This document shows, one piece after another, positions 54,513 to 62,460 of a stretch of 64,000 nucleotides of DNA. Source of the stretch: Pseudophaeobacter flagellatus (lineage in GTDB: Bacteria > Pseudomonadota > Alphaproteobacteria > Rhodobacterales > Rhodobacteraceae); contig NZ_JAJQRG010000003.1 in the NCBI RefSeq assembly GCF_021228235.1, positions 62,001 through 126,000 of the forward strand, read 5' to 3'. The notes beneath the pieces are model-generated. The model searched no databases. It was not told the DNA's origin and was given only the letters and a program-made list of their open reading frames with translations. How positions within the stretch are numbered: position 1 is the first letter of the stretch; every line of letters begins with the position of its first letter. The translations under genes were made by a program, and so were the position numbers.

Positions 54513-54528
54513 ATATGGAAAATGGAAT
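54513..54528. promoter_or_regulatory. Partial SoxR/BigR-type operator before the persulfide dioxygenase
   Basis: ATAT-N8-GAAT (54513-54528) shares 6 to 7 of the 8 fixed positions with the sox operators. It lies within a wider inverted repeat, CCATTTT (54496-54502) and AAAATGG (54519-54525). Confidence 0.45.
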
Positions 54529-54669
54529 GTGTTGCAAGCACTGAGATGGCATAGATGATAAAAAACCCTGCCCCCGGCAAAAGGCGGGGCAGGGCAGCGG
54601 GCGTATTTCAACAGGGAAGTACAGACGGCAAGGGGCGGCAATGCGCCGCGATTGATCCCGATAGGCGGG

Positions 54670-54888
54670 CTAGCCCAGAAAGATGCCAAGCATAACCAGC
54701 ATCAGCCCAAGCACTGACAGAAACAGCGCGCCTAGATTGTAGGGCAGGACGCGTTGCACAACGGCGCGCAATGCGTCGTCATCCTTGGTTTTTCTGCGGG
54801 CTTTGATCACATATAAAATGCAGCCGATCAGGCCAATCAACCCCGCAACCGAGAGGGTCGCACCGACCCAGACGATGATATCAAACAT
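54670..54888 (-). CDS. Small conserved-looking membrane protein
   Basis: 72 residues from ATG 54888. Two hydrophobic helices (~3-25 and ~48-70) separated by a basic loop 'VIKARRKTKDDDALRAVVQRVLP'. The longer frame to 54984 adds residues without hydrophobic or family features. I do not recognise the family; the helix-loop-helix layout suggests an inner-membrane protein with its loop in the cytoplasm. Confidence 0.6.
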   Translation of the reverse strand: MFDIIVWVGATLSVAGLIGLIGCILYVIKARRKTKDDDALRAVVQRVLPYNLGALFLSVLGLMLVMLGIFLG

Positions 54889-55143
54889 AAGACCGGCTCC
54901 TGCGGTAAGTGTACCGGGATGCGAGTAGCGGATTGACGCCTGCGGCACAAGAGATCCTGTCCTGTGCAGCGATGGGGGCGTCACCGCTGGCAGAGCCAGA
55001 GAAATATGCAGGGCGAGATATCGCAGGCCATTGTTTTCCAGTCTTGCGATAGGGCGCCTCTGCGGCTATCCCCTTGCCCCAAACCTATCACATGACAGCA
55101 GTGAAATGCCTGTCGTCAAAGGCCAGAGCAGCAGGAGCCGAAC

Positions 55144-55410
55144 ATGGAAATGACCGAAGACGAAAAAAGTGAAAACTACCGCGTAACAGCCGGAGAACTC
55201 CGCCAGTTCATCGAGCGTTTTGAACGGCTGGATGCCGAAAAGAAAGACATCGCGGAACAGCAAAAAGAAGTCATGGCCGAAGCAAAGTCGCGCGGCTACG
55301 ACACCAAGGTGATCCGCAAGGTGATTGCCCTGCGCAAGCGTGACCAGGATGATATCGCCGAAGAAGAAGCGGTGCTGGAAATGTACAAAGAAGCGCTGGG
55401 GATGTCCTGA
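55144..55410 (+). CDS. gapR: GapR nucleoid-associated protein (DUF2312)
   Basis: 88 residues, full length. 'AGELRQFIERFERLDAEKKDIAEQQKEVMAEAKSRGYDTKVIRKVIALRKRD' is the almost invariant GapR core: a coiled-coil helix followed by the DNA-clamping region. GapR binds overtwisted DNA ahead of replication and transcription forks in Caulobacter. Single gene with a following hairpin. Confidence 0.97.
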   Translation: MEMTEDEKSENYRVTAGELRQFIERFERLDAEKKDIAEQQKEVMAEAKSRGYDTKVIRKVIALRKRDQDDIAEEEAVLEMYKEALGMS

Positions 55411-55419
55411 TCCCGAGAG

Positions 55420-55443
55420 GCATGCCGCGCTTTCGCGGCATGC
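55420..55443 (+). terminator. Hairpin after gapR
   Basis: Perfect 10-base arms GCATGCCGCG and CGCGGCATGC (55420-55429, 55434-55443) with loop CTTT, 9 bases past the stop. No T run, so termination would need help or the structure protects the 3' end. Confidence 0.6.
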
Positions 55444-55872
55444 TCTGAGGGCCGCCCTGCAGCGCTTCATATAGAGAGCGGTGGGCCTTCATGGCAGAGG
55501 ACATAGGCGCAGCTAATATCCCATGATCAGGGCTGCCATTTTTCCGGGCTGGCGTGCTTGGCGCGATATAGCACGTGCAAGTGCCCCCCCCCCCATATTT
55601 GGTTCGGCAAGTGCGCCGCTCTTGCGGCTATTGAGGGCGAAGCGATACACGACATAGAAATGATGGGAGCGTATTGGCTTGCCATGAGTATTGCACTTGC
55701 ACATGGGGTTGCCAAAAGCTGCGTCAACGACAATTTAGTCAATTCTCAAGCAAAATAGAGATCGACGTCAAGCATTAGGGCTTTCCCATCCTATTCCCAT
55801 CGGTGGAGAAAACCTGAAAACGGGGGGGTGCTTTCTCAATTCTTTCGGAAGGGTACTAAATCTGCCGAATGA
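55444..55872. other. Non-coding segment with a C12 tract and inverted repeat
   Basis: About 430 bases without a supported gene. It holds a run of twelve C (55582-55593), an imperfect inverted repeat (55570-55582 with 55693-55705, 12 of 13 matching) and an inner GCCGC-TCTT-GCGGC hairpin near 55617. Minus-strand frames on either side of the C tract could join into one ~76-codon frame if the tract lost or gained a base, but the product resembles nothing I know. Confidence 0.4.
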
Positions 55873-56262
55873 TATGAATTTTTCAACCTCGGTGGGCTTG
55901 ATTTTGATGACGTTGAAGCGCTCTTCTGCGAAAATTTTCAGTCTAGAGGCAACGATGTGATTGTGTCCGACGAAGTCTTGTACGCGTCTCTACGAGAGTT
56001 CGGCGATGAATTTTTATTTCGACACTTTGATGAGGTGCAGATATATTTCGTTCTACGCCCCAAGCTATCTTTGGATAGAATCTAGCTTCGTTCAGAATGT
56101 GAAGCCTTTGCCGAAATGCAAAGTCAGATTCCCTTGGAGGACCTTCTGCCAGACTTATCGGCGACAGTGGAAAAACCATCTACATTCTTAGAGGTGCGAG
56201 AGGGTGAAGACTATAAGAGGCTGAGAGATGCCTTGGAAGATCTACACGGGCTTAATATATAA
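55873..56262 (+). pseudogene. Decayed gene with in-frame amber stop
   Basis: The frame is open from just after a TGA (55870-55872) to a TAG at 56083-56085 and then, in the same frame, to TAA at 56260-56262. Both parts read as plausible soluble protein: 'DVIVSDEVLYASLREFGDE', 'FDEVQIYFVLRPKLSLDRI' before the stop and 'FAEMQSQIPLEDLLPDL', 'EDYKRLRDALEDLHGLNI' after it. No good start codon is visible. The strand followed by 'VLRP' faintly recalls sulfotransferase-like proteins of capsule loci, but I cannot assign it. Base composition is AT-richer than the neighbours, suggesting acquired DNA. Confidence 0.5.
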
Positions 56263-56622
56263 CGGCGCCTTATCGGACGATATCGGGGAGGACAGACGGC
56301 CCGAGATTTTCGGAGGTCTGGGGCCACGATCAAGCATATGGCTGGGAGGTGGATTTGCCGTCATTCTGCAGCGCGGGTGCTATATAGTAGCTGCTCTGCG
56401 TTGTCCTGCGTCACGGAACTTGTAAGGGGCCTTCTTGAGCCATGCCAGCGGCACTATCGGTTGCGGTTGTGAAGCTGCGGCGGTCTTTGTTCCTGTCTTG
56501 TCTTGAAAAAATGCTTCATGGTTATAAATTTTAAGCTTGAAATAAGTGGCCTGCTGCCCGATATTGCGGCGATAGGCACAGTCCTGACCAGAGACTATTA
56601 TTGATTGAATAAAGGAGAGCCC
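56263..56622. other. Gene-free segment before the second Rid gene
   Basis: 360 bases. A short open piece at ~56310-56390 continues the decayed-looking, AT-richer patch; the last ~150 bases should hold the Rid-gene promoter. AAAGGAG before 56623 is the only clear signal. Confidence 0.4.
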
Positions 56623-57024
56623 ATGCCTGCCATTTCTGTACATCCCGAAGGATGGAAACCGGCCAAGGGTTATGCCAATGGCATGGTCGCCGAGGGTAAG
56701 TTGCTCTTTGTTGGCGGCCAAATCGGCTGGACCGCGGATCAAGTCTTCGAAGAGCAGGGCTTCATCGGACAAATGCGCCAGGCGCTGCGCAATATCTTGG
56801 ATGTGGTCGAAGCGGCTGGCGGCGAGGCCAGCGATATCACCCGGCTAACATGGTATGTCACAGACAAGGTGGAATACCTGGCTCATCAGGGAGAGGTTGG
56901 GCAGGCCTACCGCGCGGTCATGGGCTACCATTTCCCGGCGATGACCATGGTTGTGGTTTCTGCTCTGGTAGAAGATGAAGCCAAGATCGAGATCGAGGCA
57001 ACAGCCGTTTTGCCGCAGGGCTAG
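56623..57024 (+). CDS. Rid-family protein upstream of the pyrimidine genes
   Basis: 133 residues from ATG 56623 (AAAGGAG upstream). Rid fold: 'VAEGKLLFVGGQIGWTADQ', 'RNILDVVEAAGGEASDITRLTWYV' and 'HFPAMTMVVVSALVEDEAKIEIEATAVLP'. The RidA catalytic Arg (FPARS) is Met107 here (FPAMT), so enamine deaminase activity is unlikely. It is the first gene on the plus strand before preT, but a terminator separates them. The E. coli rut operon also carries a Rid protein (RutC), so a link with pyrimidine catabolism is conceivable. Confidence 0.85.
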   Translation: MPAISVHPEGWKPAKGYANGMVAEGKLLFVGGQIGWTADQVFEEQGFIGQMRQALRNILDVVEAAGGEASDITRLTWYVTDKVEYLAHQGEVGQAYRAVMGYHFPAMTMVVVSALVEDEAKIEIEATAVLPQG

Positions 57025-57079
57025 GCCCGCATTATTGCGCAGCCTTCGCGCCCTGAAAGAGCGGTGGAACCTAAGACTA

Positions 57080-57107
57080 GGCCGGTGGGAAATCCTACCG
57101 GCCTTTT
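57080..57107 (+). terminator. Terminator after the Rid gene
   Basis: Arms 57080-57089 and 57094-57103 pair over 10 positions (one G-T) with a 4-base loop, followed by TTTT. Confidence 0.8.
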
Positions 57108-57314
57108 GCTATTTCGCTCCAATTTTGCGTGGCGGCCTAGCGCAAAATGGCGCCTATTCGGGGCAAACTCTGGCAGGACTGCTGGCCCGCGCCCGCCTGT
57201 ATCAGCAAATTTCCACCAAAGCCCAAGATTTGAGCGTTTGTGTTTTTCTATATTTTTCAAAATATTGGGCTGAACCTTTGATGTGACGTCTCGACTTTTT
57301 TGCACATTCAAAAA

Positions 57315-57332
57315 TTTTACCAGTTGATAAAA
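57315..57332. promoter_or_regulatory. Degenerate RutR operator upstream of preT
   Basis: TTTTACCAGTTGATAAAA matches 15 of 18 positions of the perfect palindrome found between rutR and pydC (60937-60954). It lies 56-73 bases before the preT ATG in an AT-rich promoter-like stretch, placing preT-preA under the same regulator. Confidence 0.6.
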
Positions 57333-57387
57333 AATGAAACTGTGGCAGTCTTTGAGTTGTATAAAAACAAAGTCAGGGAGACACCCA

Positions 57388-58722
57388 ATGGCGAGTAGCC
57401 ATCAGGCATCAGGTATCCATGCAGGGCGGTTGGCCGCTGCAGAGATCGCCGACAACTTTGGGGATCTGCACCCCGCGTATGACCCGCATGAAGCCGCAGT
57501 GGCGGCGGATCGTTGCTATTTCTGCTATGATGCGCCCTGCATGACCGCATGCCCCACCAGCATCGACATTCCGCAGTTCATCCGTGAGATCCAGGCCGGT
57601 CACCCGGCCTCTGCTGCCAAGACAATTCTGGAGCAGAATATCCTGGGCGGCATGTGCGCAAGGGTCTGTCCGACAGAAACGCTCTGTGAAGAGGCCTGCG
57701 TACGCGAAGCCGCCGAAGGCAAGCCGGTCGAGATTGGCCGCCTGCAGCGCTATGCGACAGATGTCATCATGGAAAAAGCCAGCCATCCCTTTAGCCGTGC
57801 CGCCAGCACTGGCAAGCGCGTTGCAGTTGTCGGCGCGGGGCCTGCGGGTCTGTCTGCGGCGCACCGGCTGGCGATGCTGGGCCATGATGTGGTCATCTAT
57901 GACGCCAAGGCCAAGGCCGGCGGGCTGAACGAATTTGGCATCGCCGCCTATAAATCCACCGAAGATTTTGCCGCCCGCGAGGTCGACTGGCTGCTGCAGA
58001 TTGGCGGCATCACCGTCGAATATGGCAAGAAGCTGGGCACCGATCTGACGCTGGAGGCGCTGAAAGGCGATTTCGACGCTGTCTTCCTGTCGATTGGTCT
58101 GGCCGGGGTCAATGCCCTGCGCGCGGAAGGCGAAGACCTGAGCGGCGTACGTGATGCCGTTGATTTCATTGAAGAGCTGCGCCAGGCGGAGGATCTGACC
58201 AAACTGCCTGTTGGCCGCAATGTTGTGGTCATCGGTGGCGGCATGACAGCTGTTGATGCGGCCGTGCAGTCAAAACTGTTGGGCGCCGAAAACGTGACCA
58301 TCGCCTATCGCCGCGACCGTGACGCCATGGGCGCCAGCCGGTTTGAGCAGGATCTGGCGGCCTCCAAGGGGGTTACCTTGATGTTCAATGTGATGCCCAA
58401 GGCCATTCATGGCAGCGGGGCCGCTGCCGAGATCGAGCTGGAATATACCGAGATCGAAGATGGCCGCGTGCGCGGCACCGGTGAAACCACGCGCCTGGCC
58501 GCAGAACAGGTCTACAAAGCCATCGGTCAGAGCCTGGAAGGCCAGCCCGACGCGGTAGAGCTGGAGGGCGGCAAGATCATGGTGGATGCCACAGGCCGGA
58601 CCTCGGTTGCGCTGGTCTGGGCCGGGGGCGACTGCGCCTCGGGTGGCGAAGACCTCACTGTGACCGCCGTGGCCGAAGGCCGCGACGCCGCTATGGATAT
58701 TCATTCCAGCCTGATGGGCTGA
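57388..58722 (+). CDS. preT: Dihydropyrimidine dehydrogenase small subunit PreT
   Basis: 444 residues from ATG 57388 (CAGGGAG upstream). An N-terminal iron-sulfur domain with 'RCYFCYDAPCMTACPTSIDIPQFI' and 'GGMCARVCPTETLCEEACV', an FAD-binding Rossmann site 'VVGAGPAGLSAAHRLAMLG' and an NAD(P)-binding site 'VIGGGMTAVDAAVQSKLLG', then 'VWAGGDCASGGEDLTVTAVAEG'. PreT passes electrons between NADH and PreA, which reduces uracil and thymine. The two genes are 58 bases apart. Confidence 0.95.
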   Translation: MASSHQASGIHAGRLAAAEIADNFGDLHPAYDPHEAAVAADRCYFCYDAPCMTACPTSIDIPQFIREIQAGHPASAAKTILEQNILGGMCARVCPTETLCEEACVREAAEGKPVEIGRLQRYATDVIMEKASHPFSRAASTGKRVAVVGAGPAGLSAAHRLAMLGHDVVIYDAKAKAGGLNEFGIAAYKSTEDFAAREVDWLLQIGGITVEYGKKLGTDLTLEALKGDFDAVFLSIGLAGVNALRAEGEDLSGVRDAVDFIEELRQAEDLTKLPVGRNVVVIGGGMTAVDAAVQSKLLGAENVTIAYRRDRDAMGASRFEQDLAASKGVTLMFNVMPKAIHGSGAAAEIELEYTEIEDGRVRGTGETTRLAAEQVYKAIGQSLEGQPDAVELEGGKIMVDATGRTSVALVWAGGDCASGGEDLTVTAVAEGRDAAMDIHSSLMG

Positions 58723-58780
58723 GCAAGCCGGGGTCGCTGCCCGGCGGTGATCCCACGCGAGCATGAAAAGGAACAGACAA

Positions 58781-60085
58781 ATGGCTGATCTGACAACAGA
58801 ATTCTTAGGTATCAAATCCCCCAATCCGTTCTGGCTGGCCTCGGCGCCACCCACGGATAAGGAATATAACGTGCGCCGTGCTTTTGAAGCAGGCTGGGGC
58901 GGTGTGGTCTGGAAGACCCTCGGCTCCGAAGGCCCCCCTGTGGTCAACGTCAACGGGCCCCGCTATGGCGCGATCTTTGGCGCCGACCGTCGGCTGTTGG
59001 GGTTGAACAACATCGAGCTGATCACTGACCGCTCGCTGGAGATCAACCTTGAGGAAATCACCCGCGTCAAGAAGGACTATCCGGACCGCGCGGTGATCGT
59101 CTCTATCATGGTGCCCTGCGAAGAGGAAGCCTGGAAGGCGATCCTGCCCAAGGTTGAGGCCACCGGTGCCGATGGGATCGAGCTGAACTTTGGCTGCCCG
59201 CACGGCATGGCCGAACGCGGCATGGGTGCGGCTGTGGGACAAGTGCCGGAATACATCCAGATGGTGACCGAATGGTGCAAGAAGTACTATTCCAAGCCTG
59301 TCATTGTAAAACTGACGCCAAACATCACTGATGTGCGCTTCCCGGCGCGGGCTGCCAAGGCCGGTGGCGGTGACGCTGTCAGCCTGATCAACACCATCAA
59401 TTCAATCGTCTCGGTAGATCTGGACCAGATGGCTCCCGAGCCCACCGTTGGCGGTAAGGGCACCCACGGTGGATATTGTGGCCCTGCGGTAAAACCAATT
59501 GCGATGAATATGGTAGCTGAAATCTCGCGCTGCCCAGAGACGCATGATCTGCCGATCTCGGCCATTGGCGGTGTCACCACCTGGAAAGATGCTGCCGAAT
59601 TCATGGCGCTGGGGGCGGGCAACGTGCAGGTCTGTACCGCCGCGATGACCTATGGGTTCAACGTGGTGAAAGAGATGATTTCCGGCCTGTCCAACTGGAT
59701 GGATGAAAAGGGCTATACCTCGACCCAGGACTTCATCGGCATGGCGGTTCCAAATGTCACCGACTGGCAGTATCTGGATCTGAACTTCATCGCCAAGGCC
59801 AAGATCAACCAGGAAGACTGCATCAGCTGTGGCCGTTGTTTTGCCGCTTGCGAAGACACGTCGCACCAGGCCATCGAGATGAGCGCCGACCGGGTCTTTA
59901 CCGTGAAGGATGACGAATGTGTTGCCTGTAATCTTTGTGTGAATGTCTGCCCAATCGAGGGCTGCATCACCATGGAAGAGGTGCCCGCAGGTCAGCTGGA
60001 TGAACGCACCGGCAAGGTGGTGTCTGGCGAATATGCCAACTGGACAACCCACCCCAACAACCCATCGGCAACGGCGGCAGAATAG
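58781..60085 (+). CDS. preA: NAD-dependent dihydropyrimidine dehydrogenase subunit PreA
   Basis: 434 residues from ATG 58781. FMN-binding TIM barrel of the dihydroorotate-dehydrogenase type ('NPFWLASAPPTDKEYNVRRAFEAGWGG', 'LNFGCPHGMAERGMG' with the catalytic Cys region, 'PVIVKLTPNITD') and a C-terminal ferredoxin domain with two [4Fe-4S] motifs ('DCISCGRCFAAC' and 'ECVACNLCVNVCP'). Catalyses the first step of reductive pyrimidine breakdown with PreT. Confidence 0.97.
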   Translation: MADLTTEFLGIKSPNPFWLASAPPTDKEYNVRRAFEAGWGGVVWKTLGSEGPPVVNVNGPRYGAIFGADRRLLGLNNIELITDRSLEINLEEITRVKKDYPDRAVIVSIMVPCEEEAWKAILPKVEATGADGIELNFGCPHGMAERGMGAAVGQVPEYIQMVTEWCKKYYSKPVIVKLTPNITDVRFPARAAKAGGGDAVSLINTINSIVSVDLDQMAPEPTVGGKGTHGGYCGPAVKPIAMNMVAEISRCPETHDLPISAIGGVTTWKDAAEFMALGAGNVQVCTAAMTYGFNVVKEMISGLSNWMDEKGYTSTQDFIGMAVPNVTDWQYLDLNFIAKAKINQEDCISCGRCFAACEDTSHQAIEMSADRVFTVKDDECVACNLCVNVCPIEGCITMEEVPAGQLDERTGKVVSGEYANWTTHPNNPSATAAE

Positions 60086-60112
60086 TCCAGACCACATGCG
60101 GTTGGGCAAATC

Positions 60113-60146
60113 AAAAGGGGGCAGCGCCGCGGCACTGCCCCCTTTT
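60113..60146. terminator. Bidirectional terminator between preA and rutR
   Basis: Perfect 12-base arms AAAAGGGGGCAG (60113-60124) and CTGCCCCCTTTT (60135-60146) with a 10-base loop. The flanking A and T runs serve both convergent genes. Confidence 0.95.
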
Positions 60147-60186
60147 CTGTGGCGATGCCGCGCCGTTACTTCTCGGTTAATCGAAA

Positions 60187-60801
60187 TTAACTTTTTGGCG
60201 TAAGCATCCGGCGATAAAGCGTGTCTAGGAACTCTGGTGCTGCGTCAAACGGATCTTCATCCCCCATCAACATACGCACCTGCACGTCAAAATCAGCATA
60301 GTGCTGGGTCAGCGCCCAGATTGAAAACACCAGGTGTTTGGGATGGGTCTGGTTGATCTTGCCCGCCGCCATCCAGCCTGCCAGGACCTGCTCCTTTTCC
60401 TCCAGCAGATCGCGTAGATCCCGCGAGAGCGCATCCAGCATTCGCGGCGCGCCCTGCACGATTTCATTGGCAAACAGGCGACTTTCGCGCGGGAAATCCC
60501 GGCTCATCTGCAGCTTGCGTTGTACATAGGCCAGGATTTCTTCCATTGGGTCGCCCTGCGCATTGATTTCGCGCATCGGATCCAGCCAGGTATCCAGCAA
60601 CTCTGACAACAGGGCGGTGAACATCGCCTCTTTTGAGGGGAAATAATACAGCAGATTTGGCTTTGACAGCCCCGCCTGCGTGGCAATCTGGTCGACGGTC
60701 GCGCCGCGAAATCCATGTGCCGAGAAGACCTCGAGCGCGGCTTCCAGAATGGCGGCGCGATTCTTTTTCTGGATGCGGGTGGGTGATCGGTCCTTGGGCA
60801 T
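60187..60801 (-). CDS. rutR: TetR-family regulator RutR
   Basis: 204 residues. TetR HTH at ~17-60 ('AILEAALEVFSAHGFRGATVDQIATQAGLSKPNLLYYFPSKEAMF') and a RutR-type C-terminal domain ('RRESRLFANEIVQGAP'-like: 'PRESRLFANEIVQGAP', 'WALTQHYADFDVQVRML'). RutR binds uracil or thymine and controls pyrimidine use. It faces pydC across a 253-base gap with a perfect RutR palindrome. Confidence 0.93.
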   Translation of the reverse strand: MPKDRSPTRIQKKNRAAILEAALEVFSAHGFRGATVDQIATQAGLSKPNLLYYFPSKEAMFTALLSELLDTWLDPMREINAQGDPMEEILAYVQRKLQMSRDFPRESRLFANEIVQGAPRMLDALSRDLRDLLEEKEQVLAGWMAAGKINQTHPKHLVFSIWALTQHYADFDVQVRMLMGDEDPFDAAPEFLDTLYRRMLTPKS

Positions 60802-60936
60802 AGTGGATAAGCGATCCTTACTGGGCGAAGCGGGGCTGGCGGCGCCCGCAATTTGCGCATTGCCCCATTTTTACGGGGATATAAGAGCCAAAGTGACTCA
60901 ATTTCTTGACTGGTGGCTTCCCCGTGATAGCGTGAG

Positions 60937-60954
60937 TTTGACCAGTTGGTCAAA
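60937..60954. promoter_or_regulatory. RutR operator between rutR and pydC
   Basis: TTTGACCAGTTGGTCAAA, a perfect 8-base dyad with a 2-base centre, fits the TTGACCA-N2-TGGTCAA site known for E. coli RutR. It lies 100 bases before the pydC ATG and 136 before rutR, so it can serve both. Confidence 0.9.
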
Positions 60955-61054
60955 TCCATCCCGATGGAGAGAGGCCAACGTTTCAAAGCCACCAATTGGT
61001 GCCAAGCCAAGAATAACCCGCAAGATCAGCGGGGGGAACAGGAAGGAAGCTGCG

Positions 61055-62305
61055 ATGACGTCTTTGGGACAGAATCTGAAAATCAACGGTGATCGGCTCT
61101 GGGAGAGCCTGATGGAGATGGCCAAGATCGGTCCCGGTGTCGCAGGGGGCAACAATCGCCAAACCTTGACCGATGAAGATGCCGAAGGGCGCGCGCTGTT
61201 CCAGAAGTGGTGCGAAGAGGCTGGCTGCACCATGGGGCTGGATCAGATGGGCAATATGTTTGCCCGTCGCGAAGGCACCGACCCGGATGCGCTGCCGGTC
61301 TATGTGGGCTCGCACTTGGATACCCAGCCAACCGGCGGCAAATACGATGGTGTTCTGGGGGTTCTGGCCGGGCTGGAGCTGATCCGCTCGCTCAATGATA
61401 TGGGCATCAAGACCAAACATCCCATCGTGGCGACCAACTTTACTAACGAGGAAGGCACCCGTTATGCGCCGGCCATGCTGTCGTCGGGCGTCTTTGCCGG
61501 CATTCACACCCAGGACTGGGCCTATGACCGGGTTGACGCCGAGGGCAAGTCATTTGGCGATGAGCTGAAGCGCATTGGCTGGCGCGGCGACGAAGAGGTG
61601 GGCGCCCGCAAAATGCATGCTTTCTTTGAACTGCACATCGAGCAGGGTCCGATTCTAGAGGCCGAAGGCAAGGATATTGGCGTGGTCACCCATGGCCAGG
61701 GCCTGAGCTGGACCCAGGTCACCATCACCGGCAAAGACGCTCATACCGGATCAACCCCGATGCCAATGCGCCGCAACGCAGGGCTCGCCATGGCGCGGGT
61801 GCTGGAAGCGGTGGATGAAATCGCCTGGTCGCATGCGCCAAGTGCGGTGGGGGCGGCGGGCCATATCGACGTCTATCCAAACTCGCGCAATGTGATCCCC
61901 GGCAAGGTGGTCTTTACCGTTGATTTCCGCTCGCCCAATCTGGAAGTGATCGAGGATATGGAGCTGCGCCTGCGCGAAGAGGGCAAGGACATCGTTGAAG
62001 CCCTTGATATGCAGATAGAATTTGAAAAAGTCGGCGGCTTTGACCCGGTGAAGTTCGACGAGACCTGCGTCACAGCAGTGCGTAGCGCGGCAGAGCGCCT
62101 GGGCTATTCGCATCTGGATATCATTTCGGGTGCGGGTCATGATGCCTGCTGGATCAACCGGGTTGCGCCAACTGCGATGATCATGTGCCCCTGTGTTGAT
62201 GGTTTGAGCCACAATGAGGCGGAAGAGATCAGCAAGGATTGGGCCGAGGCTGGCGGCAATGTATTGTTCCACGCAGTTGTTGAGACGGCTGAGATCGTTT
62301 CCTGA
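61055..62305 (+). CDS. pydC: N-carbamoyl-beta-alanine amidohydrolase (Zn-dependent M20 family)
   Basis: 416 residues from ATG 61055 (GGAAGGA upstream). M20 peptidase-like amidase: metal ligands in 'YVGSHLDTQPTGGKYDGVLG' and 'NFTNEEGTRYAPAMLSSG', 'FELHIEQGPILE', dimer domain 'TITGKDAHTGSTPM', and a late His in 'SGAGHDACWINR'. In this setting it should hydrolyse N-carbamoyl-beta-alanine (or the beta-aminoisobutyrate analogue) to beta-alanine, CO2 and ammonia, the third step of the pathway. Allantoate amidohydrolase and hydantoin-type carbamoylases share the fold; the neighbours argue for the pyrimidine role. Confidence 0.9.
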   Translation: MTSLGQNLKINGDRLWESLMEMAKIGPGVAGGNNRQTLTDEDAEGRALFQKWCEEAGCTMGLDQMGNMFARREGTDPDALPVYVGSHLDTQPTGGKYDGVLGVLAGLELIRSLNDMGIKTKHPIVATNFTNEEGTRYAPAMLSSGVFAGIHTQDWAYDRVDAEGKSFGDELKRIGWRGDEEVGARKMHAFFELHIEQGPILEAEGKDIGVVTHGQGLSWTQVTITGKDAHTGSTPMPMRRNAGLAMARVLEAVDEIAWSHAPSAVGAAGHIDVYPNSRNVIPGKVVFTVDFRSPNLEVIEDMELRLREEGKDIVEALDMQIEFEKVGGFDPVKFDETCVTAVRSAAERLGYSHLDIISGAGHDACWINRVAPTAMIMCPCVDGLSHNEAEEISKDWAEAGGNVLFHAVVETAEIVS

Positions 62306-62335
62306 TACCGTAAAAAGGGACGGGGCGCTGCCCCC

Positions 62336-62386
62336 GCGGCCCTGACGGGCCGCTCCCCCGGGATATTTTTGGCCAAATGAAGGGGG
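62336..62386 (+). repeat. Hairpin-plus-tail intergenic repeat, copy B
   Basis: Stem GCGGCCC/GGGCCGC with loop TGAC (62336-62353) followed by a tail (62354-62386) nearly identical to the tail of copy A at 32308-32340. Stem sequence differs from copy A but pairing is preserved, so the structure rather than the sequence of the stem is conserved. Confidence 0.75.
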
Positions 62387-62460
62387 CCAAGAGAACAGGG
62401 AACTGGTCCCGCAACCAGATAAAAGTGGCGCAAAATGCGCCCGAGACAGGGAGTTTTACC

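Noticed and set aside
55558-55758. 66-codon plus-strand frame spanning the C12 tract
   Set aside because: No ribosome site, reads through a homopolymer, and no resemblance to a known protein.
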